64,000 nt of DNA, from the NCBI RefSeq assembly GCF_003333265.1, contig NZ_QOLB01000112.1:1-64000 (forward strand). The letters are read 5' to 3'. Made by a program: the position numbers and the translations under genes. Numbering within the stretch: the stretch's first letter is position 1; every line of letters begins with the position of its first letter. The stretch comes from Candidatus Halocynthiibacter alkanivorans (GTDB lineage: Bacteria > Pseudomonadota > Alphaproteobacteria > Rhodobacterales > Rhodobacteraceae). A model generated the notes under the pieces. The model did no database searches. It saw nothing but the letters and a program-made list of their open reading frames with translations, and was not told the DNA's origin. Below, in pieces: positions 48,705 through 58,465 of the stretch.

Positions 48705-49988
48705 TCAGCCGGCTTTGCGGAACAGGGTGATAAAGAAACCGTCCATGCCGCCGTGCTCAGCCCAGAAATCGGGCCGCAGACGCAGGCCGCCGTCTTCGCC
48801 GACCCAGGCAGGGTCGACCCCCGGCACCAGCAACGCATCCCGTTCGATACGCATGTCGGAATGGCGGGTCAGCGCGTCGCGCAGCTGCTCTTCGCCCTCG
48901 TCAATCAGCAGTGAACAGGTGCAGTAGATCATGCGCCCGCCAGGTTTGAGCAGCGCCCAGGCCCGGTCGATCATATATTCCTGCAACTCGAACAAGCCGG
49001 GGAAATCACTGCCATCTTTGGCTTGCGGCAGGTCGGGGTGACGGCGGATTGTACCCGTTGCAGTACAGGGCGCATCCAGCAGGATGGCGTCAAATTGGGG
49101 CGCTTCAAATTCCAGCGCGTCGGCCGTCACAGTGGTGGCGGACAGACCGGTGCGGGTCAGGTTTTCGCTCAGCCGCTGCAAGCGCCGCTCGGAAATATCC
49201 AGCGCAGTGACTTCGGCGCCGGCAGCGGCCAGCTGCATGGTTTTGCCGCCGGGTGCGGCGCACATATCCAGCACTGTCTCGCCGGGCTGTGCGTTCAGAA
49301 TGCGCGCCGGAAGGGCTGCCGCTGCGTCCTGCACCCACCAGTCGCCCGCGTCATATCCGGGCAGGGCCGAGACCTGGGCCGCATCAGACAGACGCACAGA
49401 CCCCGTCGGCAATAAAACGCCACCAAGCCGGTTGGCAAGTTCTGCGCCATCACCTTTGGCGGTCAGATCCAGCGGCGCGCCGGCGAGATGGGCTGATTCG
49501 ATGGCGGCGACGATGTCTTTGCCAAAATCAGCGAGCAACACTTTGCGCAGCCATTTGGGCAGACGCGGTTCCGGCAGTTTGTCCCAGGCCGCCGGGCCGC
49601 TGTCTGCGACCTTGCGCAGCACTGCATTGACCAGGCCGGAAAAATGCCGCGCTTTGCCGCCCGCCTGCACCACCGCCACCAGCGAATTGACCACGCCGTG
49701 CGCCGCGGCTTGTTCGACGCAGAGCTCGTAAGTGCCCAGCCGCAGTGTCGACATCACCGTGTCGGAGGGGCGTTTTTTCAGAAAGGGGCCGAGGATCCGG
49801 TCGCAACGGTCGAAGTTGCGCAGGGCGCCCAGCGCGAGGCGCTGGGCGCGGGCGCGGTCTTCGGGCTCCAGCCGCGACAGGATTTTGGGCATCACTTCCG
49901 GGAGCAGGCGGCCTTCGGCCACCGCATCCAGCAACAAGACCGCTGCGCGGCGGGGGGCGTATCCTGGCAGGGGCTGTTTCTGCGCCAT
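48705..49988 (-). CDS. rsmB: 16S rRNA (cytosine-967-C5)-methyltransferase
   Basis: This 427-residue RNA methyltransferase has an N-terminal NusB-like RNA-binding domain (about 1-135, starting PGYAPRRAAVLLLDAV) and a C-terminal Rossmann domain with SAM motif MCAAPGGKT, DAPCTATGTIRRHPD (a catalytic-site cysteine) and YCTCSL (nucleophile cysteine). The ATG at 49988 has AAAGGA upstream. The longer frame overlaps the divergent DUF1674 gene. It heads the minus-strand run that leads to purH and lspA. Confidence 0.95.
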   Translation of the reverse strand: MAQKQPLPGYAPRRAAVLLLDAVAEGRLLPEVMPKILSRLEPEDRARAQRLALGALRNFDRCDRILGPFLKKRPSDTVMSTLRLGTYELCVEQAAAHGVVNSLVAVVQAGGKARHFSGLVNAVLRKVADSGPAAWDKLPEPRLPKWLRKVLLADFGKDIVAAIESAHLAGAPLDLTAKGDGAELANRLGGVLLPTGSVRLSDAAQVSALPGYDAGDWWVQDAAAALPARILNAQPGETVLDMCAAPGGKTMQLAAAGAEVTALDISERRLQRLSENLTRTGLSATTVTADALEFEAPQFDAILLDAPCTATGTIRRHPDLPQAKDGSDFPGLFELQEYMIDRAWALLKPGGRMIYCTCSLLIDEGEEQLRDALTRHSDMRIERDALLVPGVDPAWVGEDGGLRLRPDFWAEHGGMDGFFITLFRKAG

Positions 49989-50078
49989 GGTGATGTCCTT
50001 TGTATGAGCTGGTCTGTGGCTTGTTCTATGGGTCCGATGCCGTATATCAACAAGGAGAACATCACAAGGAGTGCGGCA

Positions 50079-50261
50079 ATGAGTGCCTCTGAGACCCCTG
50101 AGCTGCCGGCAGCGGCAAAACGCGCGCTGGCCGAGGCAGAAGAACGCCGCAAGCTGGCCGCAGACAGGCCAGGCCTGGCGCCGGAACTTGGCGGTCGTGA
50201 CGGGCCGGAGCCGGTGCGCTTTGGCGACTGGGAAAAAAAGGGAATCGCTGTCGATTTCTGA
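50079..50261 (+). CDS. DUF1674 / SDHAF4-like protein
   Basis: This 60-residue protein ends with the signature RFGDWEKKGIAVDF, which is the conserved tail of SDHAF4, an assembly factor that binds flavinylated succinate dehydrogenase subunit A in mitochondria. The N-terminal half is a charged alanine-rich helix. The start at 50079 has AAGGAG eight bases upstream. It is divergent from rsmB, and no sdh genes are in the window. Confidence 0.88.
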   Translation: MSASETPELPAAAKRALAEAEERRKLAADRPGLAPELGGRDGPEPVRFGDWEKKGIAVDF

Positions 50262-50356
50262 CCGGCGCAACCGGCGGCCAATAGCGGGTGGCCGGGTCAG
50301 CTGGCAGTGACAGACGAACAGCGGCGCAGGCGTTTTGCGCAACAATAGCAAAAAGA

Positions 50357-50397
50357 AGAGGGGGGCGCGCGCCACGCAGTGGCGCGCGCCCCCCTCT
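50357..50397 (-). terminator. 19-pair perfect hairpin terminator after dapB
   Basis: Bases 50357-50375 pair perfectly with 50379-50397 around a three-base GCA loop. On the minus strand the stem is followed by TTCTTTTTGC. It lies 25 bases after the dapB stop. The stem is much longer than needed for termination and could also affect DapB mRNA stability. Confidence 0.9.
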
Positions 50398-50421
50398 GCG
50401 CTCAGCTACAACTGGCCCGTA

Positions 50422-51231
50422 TTACAGGCCGAGCACGTCCATCATATCGTACTCACCGGCAGGTTTTCCCTGCCCCCAGAGCGCCGCGCGCAGCGCGCCT
50501 TTGGCAAACAGGCTGCGATCCGAGGCCACGTGGCGCAGCACGATGCGTTCCCCTGCACCGGCAAACAGCACGTCATGTTCGCCGACAATATCGCCACCAC
50601 GGATGGCGGAAAATCCGATGTCGCCGCGTTTGCGCGCCCCGGTGATGCCGTCCCGGCCGGAGTCAGAGACATCTGCCAGCGCAACACCCCGGCCCTCGGC
50701 CGCGGCCTGACCCAGCATCAGCGCAGTGCCCGACGGCGCATCGACTTTTTGATTATGATGGGCCTCGACCACTTCAATATCGAAGTCCTCATCCAGCGCC
50801 GCAGCGACAATTTTTGTCAGTTTGGTCAGCAAGTTAACGCCAAGGCTCATATTTCCGGCGCGCACGATCACCGTGTCTTTGCCAGCGGGCGCCAGCTGCG
50901 CGATTTCGCCATCATTCATGCCGGTGGTGCCGATTACATGCACCACACCGGCACGCGCAGCGGCGGCGGCAAAAGCGATGGTGGCCTGAGGCGCGGTGAA
51001 ATCGATCACCGCATCCGCTCCGGCGAGAGTGGCGTCCACATCATCAGAAACCGTGACGCCCAGCGCCGCACCGCCCATGCAGGTGCCGATATCGGCGCCG
51101 ACCCAGCCGTGACCAGGGCGTTCCAGCGCGCCAACCAACCGGCAGCGCTCTGACGCGGTCACCGCTTTGATGAGCATCTGCCCCATCCGGCCCGAAGCCC
51201 CGGTTACAACAATCCCAATTTTATCACCCAT
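50422..51231 (-). CDS. dapB: 4-hydroxy-tetrahydrodipicolinate reductase
   Basis: This 269-residue enzyme of the diaminopimelate/lysine pathway has the NAD(P)H-binding motif [13 protein letters not shown] at residues 8-20, [17 protein letters not shown] and the signature [17 protein letters not shown] with the catalytic His-His and Lys. The ATG at 51231 gives the normal length. The longer frame enters the divergent rbfA gene. A strong terminator follows. Confidence 0.96.
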   Translation of the reverse strand: MGDKIGIVVTGASGRMGQMLIKAVTASERCRLVGALERPGHGWVGADIGTCMGGAALGVTVSDDVDATLAGADAVIDFTAPQATIAFAAAAARAGVVHVIGTTGMNDGEIAQLAPAGKDTVIVRAGNMSLGVNLLTKLTKIVAAALDEDFDIEVVEAHHNQKVDAPSGTALMLGQAAAEGRGVALADVSDSGRDGITGARKRGDIGFSAIRGGDIVGEHDVLFAGAGERIVLRHVASDRSLFAKGALRAALWGQGKPAGEYDMMDVLGL

Positions 51232-51312
51232 GCGCCTGGCTCCTGTCCATTTCCCCTTCAATAAACCAAAGCCGTTATTGCATGAAAGCGCAATCGGGCT
51301 TATTTGGCGCCC

Positions 51313-51753
51313 ATGGCAAAGAATAAACATACCAGCGCGGGCCCGTCCCAGCGCCAGCTGCGCGTCGGCGAACTGATCCGCCGCAACCTGTCTCAGATCC
51401 TGGGCCGGAGTGAAATCCATGACCCGGATCTCAATCGCATGATGATCACTGTGGGCGAGGTTACCGTCACCGGTGACCTGAGCATCGCCACCGCCTTTGT
51501 GCTGCCGCTCGGTGGCCAGGGTCAGCAGGAGGCCCTTGAGGCACTGCGGCGCAACAAGGGTGAGATCCGTCACCTGGTGTCGCAGATGATGCGCCTGCGT
51601 CACGCGCCGGAAATCCGTTTCCGCATCGATGACACCTATGAGCAGATGGACAGGACCAAGCGTCTGTTTGAAGACGACAACGTGCGCCGCGACCTGGTTC
51701 AGAAAGCGGATGACACCGCAGCGCCCTCTGATGAAGACAGCGGAGAGGCGTAA
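51313..51753 (+). CDS. rbfA: ribosome-binding factor A
   Basis: This 146-residue KH-type protein is needed for late 30S maturation and cold growth. It starts [24 protein letters not shown] and contains [19 protein letters not shown], with the family ending [18 protein letters not shown]. The acidic tail ([14 protein letters not shown]) extends beyond E. coli RbfA. The ATG at 51313 is preferred over an in-frame TTG upstream. Its stop overlaps the truB ATG by one base (TAATG). Confidence 0.95.
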   Translation: MAKNKHTSAGPSQRQLRVGELIRRNLSQILGRSEIHDPDLNRMMITVGEVTVTGDLSIATAFVLPLGGQGQQEALEALRRNKGEIRHLVSQMMRLRHAPEIRFRIDDTYEQMDRTKRLFEDDNVRRDLVQKADDTAAPSDEDSGEA

Positions 51754-52658
51754 TGGCACGCCGCAAAAAGGGCCGTGACATTCATGGCTGGCTGATCGTC
51801 GACAAACCCGCCGGCATCAGTTCCAACGCCGTGGTCAACAAGGTTCGCTGGGCGATGGACGCCAACAAAGCAGGCCATGCGGGCACGCTTGATCCCGAAG
51901 CGACCGGGGTGCTGGCGGTGGCGCTGGGCGAAGCGACCAAGACAGTGCCCTATGTCACCGACGCGCTGAAAGCCTACCGCTTTGTGGTACGGCTCGGTGC
52001 GGCGACCAATACCGACGATATGGAAGGCGAAGTGATTGCGACGTCCGATCTGCGCCCGACGGATGCGCAGATCAGCGCCGCCCTGCCCGCCTTTACCGGT
52101 GACATCCAGCAGGTGCCACCAAAGTTCTCTGCGGTGAAAATCGACGGGCAGCGCGCCTATAAGCTGGCGCGTGACGACGCCGAGTTCGAGATCGCCGCGC
52201 GGCCGCTGTATGTGGATGAGCTGCGGCTGATTTCCCGCCCAGATGCGGACCACGCCGAGCTTGAAATGGTGTGTGGCAAGGGTGGCTATGTGCGGGCCAT
52301 CGCGCGCGACCTGGGCGCGGCGCTTGGCTGTCTTGGCCATGTGCATCACCTGCGCCGAATCTGGTCCGGGCAATGGGAAGCAGATGACGGCGTCTCAATG
52401 GAGCTGGTGGATGAGCTGGCCAAAACCGGTGAGCTGGACCAGTATCTGCGGCCGCTGGAAGACGGGCTGCATGATCTGCCGGAGCTGCGCGTAGCCGGGG
52501 ACGGTGCGACAAAGCTGCGCCATGGCAACCCTGGCCTGGTCTATCCGGGCGAGGCAGAATATGGCGACGAGGCCTGGGCCTCGGAAGACGGCAAAGCGGT
52601 TGCAGTCGGACGTCTGCGTGGCAGCGAGCTGCACCCGAGCCGGGTGTTCAACCAGTAG
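51753..52658 (+). CDS. truB: tRNA pseudouridine(55) synthase
   Basis: This 301-residue enzyme makes pseudouridine 55 in the T loop of tRNAs. It has [44 protein letters not shown] with the catalytic aspartate in TLDPEA, and [19 protein letters not shown], plus a C-terminal PUA-like region. It is coupled to rbfA by a one-base overlap, a usual ribosome/tRNA maturation pairing. Confidence 0.96.
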   Translation: MARRKKGRDIHGWLIVDKPAGISSNAVVNKVRWAMDANKAGHAGTLDPEATGVLAVALGEATKTVPYVTDALKAYRFVVRLGAATNTDDMEGEVIATSDLRPTDAQISAALPAFTGDIQQVPPKFSAVKIDGQRAYKLARDDAEFEIAARPLYVDELRLISRPDADHAELEMVCGKGGYVRAIARDLGAALGCLGHVHHLRRIWSGQWEADDGVSMELVDELAKTGELDQYLRPLEDGLHDLPELRVAGDGATKLRHGNPGLVYPGEAEYGDEAWASEDGKAVAVGRLRGSELHPSRVFNQ

Positions 52659-52705
52659 CCAGGCCTGCAGACCAGGAGCGACCGGGATTGCAATGGGCTG
52701 AAATT

Positions 52706-52737
52706 CCGCCGCCGGGGAGGCCTCCGGCGGGGATATT
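52706..52737 (+). terminator. GGAGGCCTCC-centred hairpin after truB
   Basis: The palindrome GGAGG|CCTCC (52716-52725) extends through a two-base bulge to a CCGCC/GGCGG outer stem and is followed by ATATTTAAGCC. It lies 48 bases past the truB stop and probably acts as a terminator. Hairpins of this form followed by ATATTT are, as far as I know, frequent between genes in this bacterial group. Confidence 0.6.
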
Positions 52738-52788
52738 TAAGCCAAAAAGAAACCGGGCGTTTAAGCCACACACAGGGATGCGCGCGCG

Positions 52789-53337
52789 ATGATCACCCGG
52801 ACACATGTCAAAGGCGATGCGGCCTCGGTTGCGGTCTATTCTGACTGCGAGCGCTACCGCTACTCATTGAGCCGGGTCTGGGACGCGGCCGGCAAACGGG
52901 CGCTGTTTATCATGCTCAACCCGTCCACCGCGACCGAAGTGCAGAATGACCCGACGGTGGAGCGCTGTGAGAGGCGCGCCCGCACGCTTGGATATGGTGC
53001 GTTCTGTGTCACCAATATTTTTGCCTGGCGCGACACCGATCCGAAAAAAATGCGCGGCGCAGCGGACCCGGTGGGGCCGGAAAATGACGCCAGTATTCTG
53101 GGGTTTTGTGGCTGGGCGGATCGGATCATCTGTGGCTGGGGCACCCATGGCGCCCATCTGGGGCGCGGGCCCGAGGTTGAGGCGGTTTTGCGCGCCACCG
53201 GAATGCCGCTGTATCACCTGGGGCTGAGCAAAGCCGGGCATCCCAAACACCCGCTGTATATCGCCTATGTGCAGCAGCCGGAACTGTGGTCCCTGCCAGT
53301 CGGTGCTGTGCAACGCGGCGCCGGGCCGGGCAGTTAG
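52789..53337 (+). CDS. DUF1643-family protein
   Basis: This 182-residue protein has the DUF1643 core CERYRYSLSRVWD, ALFIMLNPSTATEVQNDPTVERCERRA and YGAFCVTNIFAWRDTDP. The central IICGWGTHG segment and YHLGLSKAGHPKHPLYI close the domain. The function is unknown. Some members lie near phage or mobile genes, but none are seen here. It follows truB by 130 bases, with a hairpin between. Confidence 0.85.
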   Translation: MITRTHVKGDAASVAVYSDCERYRYSLSRVWDAAGKRALFIMLNPSTATEVQNDPTVERCERRARTLGYGAFCVTNIFAWRDTDPKKMRGAADPVGPENDASILGFCGWADRIICGWGTHGAHLGRGPEVEAVLRATGMPLYHLGLSKAGHPKHPLYIAYVQQPELWSLPVGAVQRGAGPGS

Positions 53338-53518
53338 GGTCCCGGCCAGGGCCCCGGCCGCGGCAATCAGGGCTGTTATACTGTGGTGGTGAGGGGCCGC
53401 TCCCCGGTGATCTGGTCCGCGAATCGCTGCGGGTATCGGCGCCCGGGCTGCTGCCGGGAATTGAGCGCATGGCGATGCCTCATCCGACGGCGGAGTCTGA
53501 TCCAGTGCGGGCGACGCG

Positions 53519-53553
<35 letters not shown>

Positions 53554-53625
53554 CGCCTGAACCTCAACCGGTGACCAGCCACCTCCAGTTTTGGAGCCGC
53601 TTTGGGGGCCGCTTTGGGGGCCTGT

Positions 53626-54771
53626 TCAGGCGTCGTCTCCGGCGTCGACAAATACGTCCGCAGTGCTGGCTCCGGGCGCGTCCTGCAGCAGCGCCACCAT
53701 TTCCCCGTTCACCAACACCCGCGCGTCAAGCCCGTCCGGGGTGGCAATAACCTCAATGCTGTAGCCCTCCGGTCCGGGATCGGGGCTCAGCGTCACCCGC
53801 AGCATGTCTTCTCCAGGGGTGAAATCAGTGATCCGGGCATAACCCACATCCGCATCGGTGTCGTACCAGAGCCAGAACGTATCCTGGCCCGCACCGCCGG
53901 TGGCGGTATCACCGGCGTAGATATCCAGGTCATCATCATTGCTGCTGCCTGTCACCGGTGCGTCCACTGTGTCGGGGTTTTGTGGGGGCAGCGCGACCTC
54001 GCCCCCCTCGGGCCCGGGCTCATCAGGTTCAATCACCGGGGCAAGCGCCACATCGCCGGGGTCAGAACCGCCACCGGTGAGATCGGGCTCAATCACCGGC
54101 TGCAACGGCGCATCTGCGGCGGAATCACCACCCTCGTTACCATCACCGTCCCCCCCGGTACCCTCATCGCTACCTTCACCACCGCCGTCTGCATTCCCAG
54201 CGTCGTCCGCAGGCAGCAGCAGATCGGCGAGCGCGGCAGCGCTGGTGTCGCCGGTTACGGGATCGCTCAGCACCAGGTCAATATCGCCCAGCGGCACCGT
54301 TTCATGGCCGGCAAATCTCAGGGTAAATCCGTCGCCCTCAAGTGGCTGGTAGCTCAGCTCCGCGGCGGTGCCGTCTTCTGCCAGGCCGAGGGTAAATTCA
54401 CCGGTGCCACCGTCCGCCAGGGCGAGCGTCAGGTGATCCTCTCCAGCAATAAAATCCGCCAGTTCGGTGTCGCCCTGCCCGGATTCAAAAAAGATGTCGC
54501 GGCCGGGATCAGACCCCTCCGACCCGGGTGGTTCCGCCAGTTCATCTGGTGGGGTAACATAGTCAGCCGCCTCGGGCGACAAAACGCTTTCGTCTGATTT
54601 GAGCGCATCAAGTATGTCGCCACCCGCTGTGGTCGCGCCGGTTTCATTTTGACCGCCGGCAGCCATATCGTCATCCGCGCCTGGCCCGGCATCACCCTCG
54701 CTGTCTGCTTCCCCCAGCAGGGGCAGCACAGCCATGGGCAAAACGCCCAGAAGAAGAAGTGCAAATATCAT
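53626..54771 (-). CDS. very acidic exported protein with Asp/Gly/Glu-rich repeats
   Basis: This 381-residue protein has an N-terminal hydrophobic segment (FALLLLGVLPMAVLPLL) serving as a signal or anchor, then a strongly acidic, glycine-rich body. A paired VIEPDxxG motif is seen (PVIEPDLTG and PVIEPDEPG), with a low-complexity GGEGSDEGTGGDGDGN stretch near 200-215. The C-terminal third (TGSSNDDDLDIYAGDTATGGAGQDTFWLW) resembles one RTX calcium-binding repeat and its following beta domain (IDFTPGEDML-like). It may bind calcium at the cell surface. No secretion genes adjoin it. Confidence 0.75.
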   Translation of the reverse strand: MIFALLLLGVLPMAVLPLLGEADSEGDAGPGADDDMAAGGQNETGATTAGGDILDALKSDESVLSPEAADYVTPPDELAEPPGSEGSDPGRDIFFESGQGDTELADFIAGEDHLTLALADGGTGEFTLGLAEDGTAAELSYQPLEGDGFTLRFAGHETVPLGDIDLVLSDPVTGDTSAAALADLLLPADDAGNADGGGEGSDEGTGGDGDGNEGGDSAADAPLQPVIEPDLTGGGSDPGDVALAPVIEPDEPGPEGGEVALPPQNPDTVDAPVTGSSNDDDLDIYAGDTATGGAGQDTFWLWYDTDADVGYARITDFTPGEDMLRVTLSPDPGPEGYSIEVIATPDGLDARVLVNGEMVALLQDAPGASTADVFVDAGDDA

Positions 54772-55383
54772 TTACAACCCTGTTTCAACAACGAATGGCA
54801 GGCAGGCTAACATGCGGAACACAGGGTGAACGGGCGATAAATACTTAAAATGCGCGATAAATGGATAAGGTTGCGGACTGGCTAATAACTTTTTTGCCAT
54901 TGGCCAAGGAGAGGCGCTTTCCGGGGCCAGGGAAATACTCCTGATCCGTATCAGTGCGGCTATGCACCGCCCGTAGCGGGCGATACGGGGCTGAGCGGGC
55001 AGAATCGCAACTGGCCGGCCTTTTGCGCTGGCACGGCGCGTCAGTTGTGAATCGCGGCCTCTGGCATGGCAGCGGCGCTTTGCCCTGGTCAGGACCCGGG
55101 CAAAGCACCTTCCGGGCGCGCCGTCCAGGCCTGCTTTCAGGGCGCAGACAGGCTGCAGACAGGTTGGGAAGGGGCGCGGCGGGACGCTGACGGAACAGAG
55201 GAGGGGCGGGCAGAAGGCTGCGAAACGGGGCGCCGGTCTTGCCGCCACAGCAATCAGGGCCACCGCACCCCATGCGGTAGCATCCGGCGGTAACATACGC
55301 GCCGCAGCATTCGCGCCGCACCATTTTCCGCCTGCCGGCGACACGGTTGTTTACTTGCCCCGGCGGGCTGTTACACAGGTGGA
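54772..55383. other. 612-base intergenic region
   Basis: This lies between the acidic protein gene (minus) and the DUF5665 gene (plus). The first 130 bases are AT-richer and contain two GCGATAAAT copies, so a promoter for the acidic gene is likely there. The remainder is GC-rich with several overlapping spurious frames. I could not fit RNase P, tmRNA, 4.5S or 6S RNA to it. Confidence 0.45.
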
Positions 55384-55668
55384 ATGACTGCATTGGACCC
55401 GGAAACAGAATCAGAACTGACCGCGCTGCGCAAAGAAATGGCCCGGTTGAACAACCACCGTTTTGTGCGCATCCACAACTCCACCGCCCGGCTGATGGGG
55501 TATCAGTTCCTGCGCGGGCTGGCCTTTGGGCTTGGCTCGGTTGTCGGGGCGACAATATTGGTCTCTACAGTGGCTTATCTGCTTGCTCAGGTTGATTTTA
55601 TTCCCATTCTTGGGGACTGGGCCAAGCAGATCGCGGCGGAGATCCGGCTGGGCAATGGCAGCCTGTGA
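55384..55668 (+). CDS. DUF5665-family small membrane protein
   Basis: This 94-residue protein has a polar N-terminal helix (ETESELTALRKEMARLNNHRFVRIHNS), a single strong membrane segment (GLAFGLGSVVGATILVSTVAYLLAQ) and a short tail ending DWAKQIAAEI. It matches DUF5665 in size and layout. The function is unknown. It precedes rpsO by 160 bases on the same strand. Confidence 0.8.
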   Translation: MTALDPETESELTALRKEMARLNNHRFVRIHNSTARLMGYQFLRGLAFGLGSVVGATILVSTVAYLLAQVDFIPILGDWAKQIAAEIRLGNGSL

Positions 55669-55830
55669 GACGAAAGTCTTTTCTTTTGAGCCAATTTCGA
55701 CTATACGCGCGAAATCTTGCCCTTCCGGGTGAGGTATTGTGTTCCTCCGCTTGCGGAAGAGCCACTCCACGGGCCCTGCTGGACGACATCCCGGCCTGCG
55801 CCATCACACTAACCTTTTAAGGAGACCCCG

Positions 55831-56100
55831 ATGTCGATCACAGTTGAAGAAAAAACACGTCTGATCAAAGAATTCGGTCTGAAAGAAGGCGACACTGGTT
55901 CGCCCGAAGTTCAGGTTGCGATCCTGACCTCGCGTATCACGACGCTGACTGAGCATTTCAAAACCCACAAAAAAGACAACCACGGTCGTCGTGGTCTTTT
56001 GAAAATGGTTGCTCTGCGCCGGAAACTTCTGGACTACACCAAATCCAAAGATGTGGCACGTTACCAGTCGCTGATCCAGCGTCTCGGCATCCGCCGCTAA
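55831..56100 (+). CDS. rpsO: 30S ribosomal protein S15
   Basis: This 89-residue primary rRNA-binding protein starts [16 protein letters not shown] and has [36 protein letters not shown] and the end [18 protein letters not shown] lies 6-11 bases before the ATG. It is followed by a terminator and then pnp, the conserved rpsO-pnp order. Confidence 0.98.
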   Translation: MSITVEEKTRLIKEFGLKEGDTGSPEVQVAILTSRITTLTEHFKTHKKDNHGRRGLLKMVALRRKLLDYTKSKDVARYQSLIQRLGIRR

Positions 56101-56104
56101 CAAC

Positions 56105-56136
56105 GAAAAGCGCGCCTTTCGGGGCGCGTTTTTTTT
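56105..56136 (+). terminator. intrinsic terminator between rpsO and pnp
   Basis: CGCGCC (56111-56116) pairs with GGCGCG (56123-56128) around a TTTCGG loop and is followed by eight T. It lies 4-10 bases after the rpsO stop. It probably attenuates read-through into pnp. Confidence 0.9.
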
Positions 56137-56253
56137 GCCGCCGGAGCACCGGGCTTCACGTTCCGGGCGACATGCAAAAGACGAGGCCACGGGCAAGACA
56201 GCCCGTACGCAATCGGGGGGCGGAAGGGCCGCATCCCCAAATTAGGAAACGTT

Positions 56254-58386
56254 ATGTTTAACGAAGTGAAAAAATCGATCGAGTGGGGCGAAGAAACGCT
56301 CACTCTGGAAACGGGCAAAGTGGCCCGTCAGGCCGACGGATCTGTGATCGCCACTCTGGGCGAAACATCTGTCATGGCCAACGTGACTTTTGCCCGCAAG
56401 CAAAAGCCGGGTCAGGACTTTTTCCCGCTGACCGTTCACTACCAGGAAAAATATTACGCAGCCGGCAAAGTGCCAGGCGGCTTTTTCAAACGCGAAGCAC
56501 GTCCGACCGAAAAAGAGACGCTGACTGCGCGTCTTATTGACCGTCCGATCCGTCCGCTGTTTGTGCCCGGCTTCAAAAACGAAGTTCTGGTGATGTGTAC
56601 CGTTCTGTCCCACGATCTGGAAAACGATCCTGATGTTGTGGCGATGATCGCAGCCTCTGCAGCGCTGACCATTTCCGGCGCACCTTTCATGGGCCCGATT
56701 GCCTGTGCGCGTGTTGGTTTTGTTGATGGCGAATATGTGCTGAACCCGACCGTTGATGACATGCACGACCTGCGCAACAAACCCGAGCAGCGTCTCGACC
56801 TGATTGTTGCCGGTACCAAAGACGCGGTGATGATGGTTGAATCCGAAGCTTATGAGCTGTCGGAAGCTGAGATTCTGGGTGCGGTCAACTTTGCCCACGC
56901 TTCGATCCAGCCTGTCATCGACCTGATCATCGATCTGGCCGAAGACACTGCCAAAGAGCCGTTTGCTTTTGACGCGCCTGACTACAGCGAGCTGTCTGCT
57001 GCTGTGACCGCTGCTGGTGACACCGCCATGCGTGCGGCTTTTGCCATCGCTGACAAACAAGAACGCACCGCCGCGGTTTCCGCTGCCCGCGATCTGATCA
57101 AAGCCGCTCTGAGCGAAGAACAGCTGGCTGATGCCAACCTGGGTTCTGCTCTGAAGAAACTCGAAGCCGGCATCCTGCGCGGCGACGTGGTGAAAACCGG
57201 TATCCGGATCGACGGTCGTAAGACCAACGAAATCCGCGGCATCGTTGCGGAAACCGGCTTCCTGCCGCGTACCCATGGCTCCGCCCTGTTCACCCGTGGT
57301 GAAACTCAGGGTCTGGTTGTGACCACGCTGGGCACCGGTGACGACGAGCAGATGATCGACGCGCTGCACGGCACCTACCGTTCCAACTTCATGCTGCACT
57401 ATAACTTCCCTCCCTACTCGGTGGGTGAAGTTGGTCGTGTGTCCGGCCCTGGCCGTCGTGAAATCGGTCACGGTAAACTGGCATGGCGTGCGCTTCAGGC
57501 GGTTCTGCCTGCGGCCACTGATTTCCCTTACACGCTGCGCGTCGTATCCGAGATCACCGAATCCAACGGCTCTTCTTCCATGGCGTCTGTCTGTGGTGGT
57601 TCGCTGTCGATGATGGATGCTGGTGTGCCTCTGAAAGCACCGGTAGCCGGTGTTGCCATGGGTCTGATCCTGGAAGACAGCGGCGACTATGCCATCCTGT
57701 CCGACATCCTGGGTGACGAAGATCACCTCGGCGACATGGACTTCAAAGTGGCAGGTACCGAAAACGGCATCACGTCGCTGCAGATGGACATCAAGATCGC
57801 AGGCATCACGCCCGCAATCATGGAACAGGCGCTGGCGCAGGCCAAAGAGGGCCGGTTGCACATCCTCGGTGAGATGAACAAAGCGCTGTCCGGCGCTGCG
57901 GAATTCTCGGCCCACGCACCCCGCATCGAAACCATGCAGATCCCAACGGATAAAATCCGCGAAGTGATCGGTTCCGGCGGTAAAGTGATCCGTGAGATCG
58001 TGGAAGTTTCCGGCGCCAAGGTCGACATCAACGACGATGGTGTGATCAAGATTGCTTCCGCCAATGGCGAAGCGATCAAAAAGGCCTATGAGATGATCCA
58101 CTCGATCGTCGCTGAGCCTGAGCAGGGTCTGGTTTACAAAGGTAAAGTTGTGAAGATCGTCGATTTCGGCGCCTTCGTGAACTTCTTTGGCAAGCGCGAC
58201 GGCCTGGTGCACGTGTCCCAGATCGAAAACCGCCGCCTGAACCACCCGTCTGACGTGCTGAAAGAAGGCCAGGAAGTTTTCGTAAAACTGCTGGGCTTTG
58301 ATGACCGCGGCAAAGTGCGCCTCGCCATGAAAATGGTCGATCAGGCCACCGGCGAAGAAGTGAGCGAAGACGCCGCCGAGGGTTAA
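56254..58386 (+). CDS. pnp: polyribonucleotide nucleotidyltransferase (PNPase)
   Basis: This 710-residue 3'-5' phosphorolytic exoribonuclease is a degradosome component. It has two RNase PH domains (active-site regions [13 protein letters not shown] and [20 protein letters not shown]), a linking helical domain, a KH domain ([15 protein letters not shown], about 560-620) and an S1 domain ([15 protein letters not shown]...DGLVHVSQI, about 625-695). Codon choice is less GC-biased at third positions than its neighbours, as expected for a highly expressed gene. Autoregulation at the 5' leader is known in E. coli but not shown here. Confidence 0.98.
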   Translation: MFNEVKKSIEWGEETLTLETGKVARQADGSVIATLGETSVMANVTFARKQKPGQDFFPLTVHYQEKYYAAGKVPGGFFKREARPTEKETLTARLIDRPIRPLFVPGFKNEVLVMCTVLSHDLENDPDVVAMIAASAALTISGAPFMGPIACARVGFVDGEYVLNPTVDDMHDLRNKPEQRLDLIVAGTKDAVMMVESEAYELSEAEILGAVNFAHASIQPVIDLIIDLAEDTAKEPFAFDAPDYSELSAAVTAAGDTAMRAAFAIADKQERTAAVSAARDLIKAALSEEQLADANLGSALKKLEAGILRGDVVKTGIRIDGRKTNEIRGIVAETGFLPRTHGSALFTRGETQGLVVTTLGTGDDEQMIDALHGTYRSNFMLHYNFPPYSVGEVGRVSGPGRREIGHGKLAWRALQAVLPAATDFPYTLRVVSEITESNGSSSMASVCGGSLSMMDAGVPLKAPVAGVAMGLILEDSGDYAILSDILGDEDHLGDMDFKVAGTENGITSLQMDIKIAGITPAIMEQALAQAKEGRLHILGEMNKALSGAAEFSAHAPRIETMQIPTDKIREVIGSGGKVIREIVEVSGAKVDINDDGVIKIASANGEAIKKAYEMIHSIVAEPEQGLVYKGKVVKIVDFGAFVNFFGKRDGLVHVSQIENRRLNHPSDVLKEGQEVFVKLLGFDDRGKVRLAMKMVDQATGEEVSEDAAEG

Positions 58387-58411
58387 TCCCGGCGCCTTTT
58401 CCGCAAATCAG

Positions 58412-58443
58412 AAAGCCCCGGTGGAAACACCGGGGCTTTTTTA
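58412..58443. terminator. bidirectional terminator between pnp and the sulfotransferase gene
   Basis: A 12-pair stem (58412-58423 with 58428-58439) closed by a GAAA tetraloop is followed by a T run. It lies 25 bases past the pnp stop and 20 bases past the stop of the convergent gene. Confidence 0.92.
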
Positions 58444-58465
58444 TTCGAACTTTGCACCCTCGCGT

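Noticed and set aside
54772-55555. Long minus-strand open frames across the 54.8-55.5 kb gap
   Set aside because: The translations are rich in Arg, Pro, Gly and Cys, overlap the DUF5665 gene and show no domain signal.
56242-58245. 667-codon minus-strand frame opposite pnp
   Set aside because: It mirrors PNPase codons and has His/Gln/Phe-rich composition without domain signal.
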